A stretch of 64,000 bases of DNA from Styela clava (taxonomy: Eukaryota > Chordata > Ascidiacea > Stolidobranchia > Styelidae), in assembly GCF_964204865.1 (NCBI RefSeq), contig NC_135258.1, positions 12,515,001 to 12,579,000 on the forward strand, in the 5' to 3' direction. Position 1 is the first letter of the stretch. Each line of letters opens with the position of its first letter. The notes under the pieces were generated by a model. It was not told the origin of the DNA and made no database searches. It worked only from the letters and a program-made list of their open reading frames with translations. The position numbers were made by a program, and so were the translations under genes. Below, one piece after another: positions 59,180 through 64,000 of the stretch.

Positions 59180-59956
59180 ATGTCTCACAAAAAACAGCAT
59201 CAACGGAGGAAAAACTTCAAAAACAAAAATAAATATGAAACGCCGCAACTTGCAATGGATGAAGAGGATTTACATGAACCAAGAGGCACGACGAGCAATT
59301 TTACAATAGCATGCCCCCTTGCAATGTGGGACCTGGGACACTGTGACCCGAAAAAATGTACAGGAAGAAAGCTTGCTCGTAAAGGAGCAGTTAGATTACT
59401 GAAATTACAACAAAGATTCGCTGGAGTAATATTAAGCCCGATGGCTACTGAATATATCAGTGCCGGAGATAAAGACAAAGTATTAGCTCATGGCATAGCT
59501 GTAATTGATTGTTCATGGGCAAGGTTGCAAGACACTCCATTTTCAAAAATGAAAGGAGGTCACTTGAGACTTTTACCATACTTGGTTGCAACGAATCCAA
59601 TAAATTATGGCAAGCCCTGTAGGTTGTCATGTGTGGAGGCATATGCAGCTACACTTTATATTGTTGGGCTTGAAGATAGTGCTAAATCTGTTTTGAAACC
59701 TTTTAAATGGGGTCCCAACTTTTTTACATTGAATGAGGAACTTTTGGAGTTATATCAGAGTTGTGAAAGTTCAAAAAGTATCGAGACAGCTGAACAAAAT
59801 TGGCTACAAAATGAAAGAGATGAACTTAATGCTAAAAGTGAAGAACGGGATCCTTTTGATATAGATTTAAGTGTTGAACACTGTAATCCCAACCATACAT
59901 CCCTGCCACCAGATGAAGATTCTGATTCTTCCTGTAATTCATCTGAAGAAGTTTGA
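59180..59956 (+). CDS. TSR3: 18S rRNA aminocarboxypropyltransferase TSR3, intronless
   Basis: Transfers the aminocarboxypropyl group from S-adenosylmethionine to the hypermodified m1acp3-Psi in 18S rRNA late in small-subunit maturation. The 258-residue ORF has a basic N-terminus, CPLAMWDLGHCDPKKCTGRK, then SPMATEYISAGDK, IAVIDCSWARL and RLLPYLVATNPINYGKPCRL followed by SCVEAYAATLYIVG, all typical of the family; an acidic, serine-rich tail follows. Human TSR3 is longer only through its tail. HDDC3 follows 272 bp downstream in the same direction. An acceptor-like TAG lies 27-33 bp before the ATG. Polyadenylation signal AATAAA near 60003. Confidence 0.94.
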   Translation: MSHKKQHQRRKNFKNKNKYETPQLAMDEEDLHEPRGTTSNFTIACPLAMWDLGHCDPKKCTGRKLARKGAVRLLKLQQRFAGVILSPMATEYISAGDKDKVLAHGIAVIDCSWARLQDTPFSKMKGGHLRLLPYLVATNPINYGKPCRLSCVEAYAATLYIVGLEDSAKSVLKPFKWGPNFFTLNEELLELYQSCESSKSIETAEQNWLQNERDELNAKSEERDPFDIDLSVEHCNPNHTSLPPDEDSDSSCNSSEEV

Positions 59957-60228
59957 TGTCTGAATAGATTCTATAGTAGCAGATTGTTAGGATAGCAAAT
60001 TTAGAATAAAAGTTCAAAATAATCATACTTTTTTTGATATAAAATGTTGTTTTGTCAATTTCAATACAATAAATCGTGCCAAGTTAGCGTCTTTGTTATT
60101 GCCTCTATGTGTAGTAGTTACGCTATACTCACACAATGAATCATACATTAAACTATTGCCTCTTAGTCATATAGCTATCTGCTAGTTTACCTGCAGACTG
60201 ACACTGAAACCAGGAAGTGTTATTTGAA

Positions 60229-61512
60229 ATGGATTTAGCTGTGCTTGTAAAAACAGCAAACTTTGCCGCTAAGAAACACAAAGACCAACGTAGGAAAGAT
60301 GTTTCAAAAACACCTTATATCAATCATCCAATAGGTATGTATGTATATACTGAGATGTCATATCCATTGCGACTTTTTTGCGGAAGCATCAACATAATTG
60401 CCTGCTTTGCGAAAGTCCACATAGTGTCATATTTGTAAGGCTTTAATCAGATACTACAACAGTAAATATGCAGTTGTACATGATGTTATATATGTGTGTA
60501 GTTCTCTTCTTTCCCCTAGTCAAAAAGCAGGAATTTCTCAAAGTGAGGCAAAACTTTGAAGGCTGGGTAAAGCTTTATAGAACTTTCTTTCTGAATGCAT
60601 ATACCTAAGATAATAATGGCTCAAACTGCTGCATTAAACTCTTTTTCAATCAGAAATCACCAGCTTGTGAATATTCATTTGCTATTCCCAACGAACACTA
60701 TAGATTTATCAAACTTTAAAATTAAGAATTTAATACAAACAGGGGTTGCAAACATTCTTTCTGAAGAGGGATGCATTACAGAACTTGAAGTTCTACAAGG
60801 AGCATTGCTCCATGATACTGTGGAGGATACAGATACAACATTAGATGAAATAGAAGAAATATTCGGCAAAACAGTAAGGTAAGACATGTTTAGGACCAAT
60901 CAGCAAAAACATAAATTACTCTTAAAACTACAGTGATAGGTTGATACAATTTTACATCCCGCTTGCTAATACAAACGGTACAACAGTAATAAATGTACTT
61001 GTGGACTTGAAAGAAGATGGCTGATCTTTTACACATTATTAGCAATTTGTAAACTTTTCTGCTTGACAGAGACATTGTAGCAGAGGTGACTGACGACAAA
61101 TCCTTGGCAAAACAAGAAAGAAAACGCCTTCAGGTTGTGAATGCACCACATAAATCGAGACAAGCTAAACTTGTAAAATTGGCAGACAAACTCTACAATC
61201 TCAGGGATTTATGTCGAGAAACACCAGAAGGTAATATTGGTATTTGTTTTACAGTGATTCTATTTATGGCACCAGTTTGGGATAATAATTATAATTTCAA
61301 AATAAATGATCAAAAAGGGTTGCATATTATAAGCTTAACACTAATAATACTCCATTCTAACGGGAAATTTATTTTTAGGTTGGACTGCTGAGAGAGTGCA
61401 GGAATATTTTGAGTGGGCATACCAGGTTGTATCTGGACTGCGAGGCACCAACGAAGCTTTGGAAAAACAACTTGATGAAATTTTTATATCAAAGGGTATT
61501 CATAAAGGATAA
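60229..61512 (+). CDS. HDDC3: Metazoan SpoT homologue HDDC3 (MESH1), 4 exons
   Basis: HD-domain, Mn-dependent hydrolase; the animal enzyme cleaves ppGpp in vitro and acts on NADPH in cells. Exons 60229-60334, 60743-60878, 61070-61230 and 61379-61512 keep phase and give 178 residues, as in human (179). Metal-binding HD residues are present: H33 (NHPIG), H59-D60 with E63-D64 ([10 protein letters not shown]), and the later [10 protein letters not shown]. The C-terminus [20 protein letters not shown] is family-typical. A CTGCAG acceptor lies 32 bp before the ATG, so a leader is spliced. It converges on RXYLT1 with 115 bp between stop codons. Confidence 0.95.
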
Positions 61513-61627
61513 AGTAGATTGCACACATAGAAAAAATACACACAGTTTTAGAACAAAAATTTGCAACCAGCAACCAGTTGTAGTGTAAAACAGGACTCTG
61601 TCCCCCAATGATTGCTAACGTGAACAT

Positions 61628-63465
61628 TCAACAAAATCTACTGCTTACAATGTGTAAAAACTTATCTCGCATGGCTTTTTTAAAATCAACATACCACCTT
61701 ATTAGGTTAATTCGAGACCGAACTTTGGCACGATGAGTCATTTCTTGAAATTCTTGAACTATATTGGGAAGCTCATTTTCCCAATTCTTGACAAAAATGA
61801 CAGGAGCACCATACTTTTTTAATAGTCTATATGGAGATGAGTAATTTTTATTCTCATTGTAGTCACAGGTGCCTTCTGACACGACATCCTCTATTACAGG
61901 TATGGAGCCAAGCTCCATTGCTTCATAAGTTCTGTAGCACTCTGAATTTCTTCCCGCAGGTGATAGTGTTAAATCGCTTGCTAGTAAAACATGCTGATAG
62001 TTTGTCATGCTTTCTGAATCCTCTTCCGGTACCCAGCTGTATTAGGCAGTACGAATGTTGATTGATGCATTAGTTAAAATACTTGGAAGCTATGAATATA
62101 TTTAGACCAGTGGTTCTCAAACGGAAGGGCGTAGACAATTTTTGAGGGGCCGTGAAGCTAATACAAATAAAAATATATTTTTGAAATAACATATTTTTTG
62201 AATAACATACCTTCTTACTGTTATTTGTACATTATTGTTAGCTAGTTATTTCCAAGGTAGGACGTGGCTTGAAGTTTGAGAACCACTGATTTAGACAAAT
62301 TAAGGTGCTCCCGAAGTATGCGAACCAAGATGGCGGACATCGGAACGTAACAGGTTAGGGTTAGGCAATAATTTTCTTCCAATTTTCCTTATTTTAGTCC
62401 TATTATCAGTTCGAAGACTAGCCAAGAGCCTCCCGTAGTATTTATACCTAAAATTATGGCCTAACCCTAACCTAGTACACATATTACATTCCGATGTCCG
62501 CCATCTTGGTTCGCATACTTCGGGAGCCCCCAAATTAAACCATGATAATATCATGTAAAATAACTATTGTTTTTTATGAACCATATAGTAATACCATAGT
62601 AGCACCAATCTAATCACTCTCATGTGGAGTCTTGACATGTTTTTATCGCTGTCGAAAACGAATTTTGAATTTTTAGAAAGTTTCAATGTTCATAAGAAAA
62701 CAAAAAAGCGTTGCATGTGCCAAATATGGCTCAGGATTAGGAGCCTGGTGTAAATTTTAGCCAACTCCAATAAAGCTTTGCTCATATGCATTTTCAATAT
62801 GCTATCACTTACTTTTCTCTTGTTTTTGTGTATTTCTTTGTCTGATTTTTTATATGTTTATGCACTGTATTCATCATACCAACTCTGGATGACCCATCAT
62901 ACACTGTACCAATAAAATTGAATACATATGGTCTTTGTGCACTTAAGTCCAAGAATTCTTCATTAAAATTTTGGAAATTCCTATATCTAAAAGTTGATTT
63001 GAATTTCAGAAATCAATTAATATGTTATTCCACTTTATAATCTATTACATAGACAGGCAGGCAGTTCTATATAGTATTTATTGTAAAATGTACTACTTCA
63101 CATCACTTGAGACTGATTGTAGTCAATTAGTCATAATTGAAAAATATAGTACTTTTACTCACGATGCCACTCCTAGAGGCCACTGGAAAACTAACTCATC
63201 ATCGACTAAAGTAGAATCATACACCATGAATACACATTTAATTCTGCTTTGTTGTAGGTACGGTTGAAGCCAATCATTATCACAAGTTTCGCTCCCAAGT
63301 AAAATAATTGCAACTTTTTCTATATATGCACTTTTCAATACATGATCCACCCACAGTTTTGCATTTGGAATCAGATTAGTATCTCTCGCATTGACGACCA
63401 ACACTATGTTGGGATTGGATGGTGTAAGAGCATAATCTGGTGTTAAACCATATCCAAGGTTATAC
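61628..63465 (-). CDS. RXYLT1: Ribitol xylosyltransferase 1, C-terminal part (5' end outside)
   Basis: Golgi type II membrane enzyme (formerly TMEM5) that adds xylose to ribitol phosphate on alpha-dystroglycan. Exons in view: 63163-63465, 62813-62986 and 61628-62036, in phase. Family stretches are ARDTNLIPNAKLWVDHVL, LLGSETCDNDWLQPYLQ, VFQWPLGVASYRNF, RPYVFNFIGTVYDGSSR and the glycosyltransferase core SDLTLSPAGRNSECYRTYEA with MELGSIPVIEDV. C-terminal exon ends SSRFC. About 295 residues are visible; the signal anchor and N-terminal part lie upstream of the window edge. A hAT and a MITE fill the intron between 62036 and 62813. Confidence 0.92.
62108..62288. mobile_element. Small hAT element, 181 bp, perfect termini
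   Basis: CAGTGGTTCTCAAAC occurs at the left end and exactly inverted at the right. The 8-bp duplication ATTTAGAC is exact at 62100-62107 and 62289-62296. Non-coding. In an RXYLT1 intron. Confidence 0.94.
62304..62530. mobile_element. GGNGCTCC MITE, 227 bp, exact 8-bp duplication
   Basis: Same termini and interior as 9975-10210. Duplication CAAATTAA at 62296-62303 and 62531-62538. Its first duplicated base is the last base of the neighbouring hAT's duplication, so the two elements are immediate neighbours. Confidence 0.92.
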
Positions 63466-64000
63466 CTATAGAAATAAAAGAATTATGTAAAATGAAGTGC
63501 TGTATTTAGATATTGTGGGAGATTAGAAGTTATCAAAACAAGAATCAAAATCCAAAGCTTCAGAGAAACTTCTAGGTCTGAATAAACTTTAAAATAATAA
63601 ACAGAGCTTCATGGATCTAGCTTCACACAAATACCGTTCAAATTGGTCAGGGACCACAAGAACTTATTTCAGACTTTGTGTAAATGTAACAAATATTAGG
63701 TTTGAAATTACAACTAAACTATGATAAAGCTGCTAGCATTAAACCCAGTGGTGAAATTCAAATTTTTTGTCAGCCGTTTCCTTCACAAAAGTCATATTTT
63801 TCAGCTGTTTCTGTTACAAACAGAACAGTAACCAGTAATGCTAACCGGTTCGCTGATCTCATAAAATTCCGTGAGACGGTCATATTGGACTGGCTGAATC
63901 CCACCACTGATTAAACCTAATGTTAAGAATAATTTGTACCCTATTTATATAGTATACTTTATAGAAAAGTTGTCAGTCTTCAATGAACTCTGTATCCATC
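63466..64000. other. Right-edge sequence, probably an RXYLT1 intron
   Basis: Upstream of the RXYLT1 exon at 63163-63465 in transcript direction. Apart from the SINE-like stretch at 63735-63875 I see no exon or feature. Confidence 0.4.
63735..63875 (-). repeat. Degenerate tRNA-like SINE fragment
   Basis: On the minus strand GCGAACCGGTTAGCATTACT resembles an A-box region and TTTGAATTTCACCACTGGG a decayed B-box followed by CCACTGGG-type sequence. The open plus-strand frame here is a by-product. A different SINE family from 631-982. Confidence 0.35.

Overview
The window is animal nuclear DNA: AT-rich, with short GT-AG introns, single-copy eukaryotic genes and abundant small transposons. The gene set includes the dynein regulatory subunit DRC6/FBXL13 (motile cilia), RXYLT1 (dystroglycan glycosylation), malectin, RAD1 and MCMBP. 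Together with compact genes, several intronless ORFs and splice acceptors a few bases before start codons, this suggests an invertebrate deuterostome, perhaps an ascidian. That placement is an inference. No tRNA or rRNA gene, CRISPR array or bacterial feature was seen.

Layout. 1-5.7 kb: repeats (tRNA-derived SINE, a 65-bp-arm foldback, a three-copy tandem repeat, a hAT element). 5.7-15.65 kb: MCMBP on the minus strand, 16 exons, with a 1.4-kb terminal-inverted-repeat element against its first splice donor. 15.7-34.5 kb: repeat-rich, holding a hidden two-exon gene for a 64-residue membrane protein (20.4-21.7 kb), several hAT elements, transposase debris and a 5'-truncated LINE with a 14-bp target-site duplication. 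34.6-48.7 kb: four plus-strand genes in a row: malectin, a FAM227 gene, RAD1 (ORFs of all three intronless) and YARS2 (7 exons). 49.1-55.8 kb: FBXL13/DRC6 on the minus strand, 16 exons including a 20-nt microexon. 57.35-57.93 kb: an unrecognised 192-residue protein with two amyloid-motif-like repeats. 59.2-61.5 kb: TSR3 then HDDC3/MESH1 on the plus strand. 61.6-63.5 kb: the 3' part of RXYLT1 on the minus strand, running off the right edge.

The genes are mostly housekeeping: replication and checkpoint (MCMBP, RAD1), mitochondrial translation (YARS2), ribosome maturation (TSR3), nucleotide metabolism (HDDC3), ER/Golgi glycan handling (malectin, RXYLT1) and cilia (DRC6). They are not one pathway. 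Exon coordinates were assembled by hand from splice signals, reading phase and remembered family sequence. For MCMBP, YARS2, DRC6 and HDDC3 every junction keeps frame and total lengths are close to the human proteins. The most interesting unexplained item is the repeat protein at 57.35 kb.
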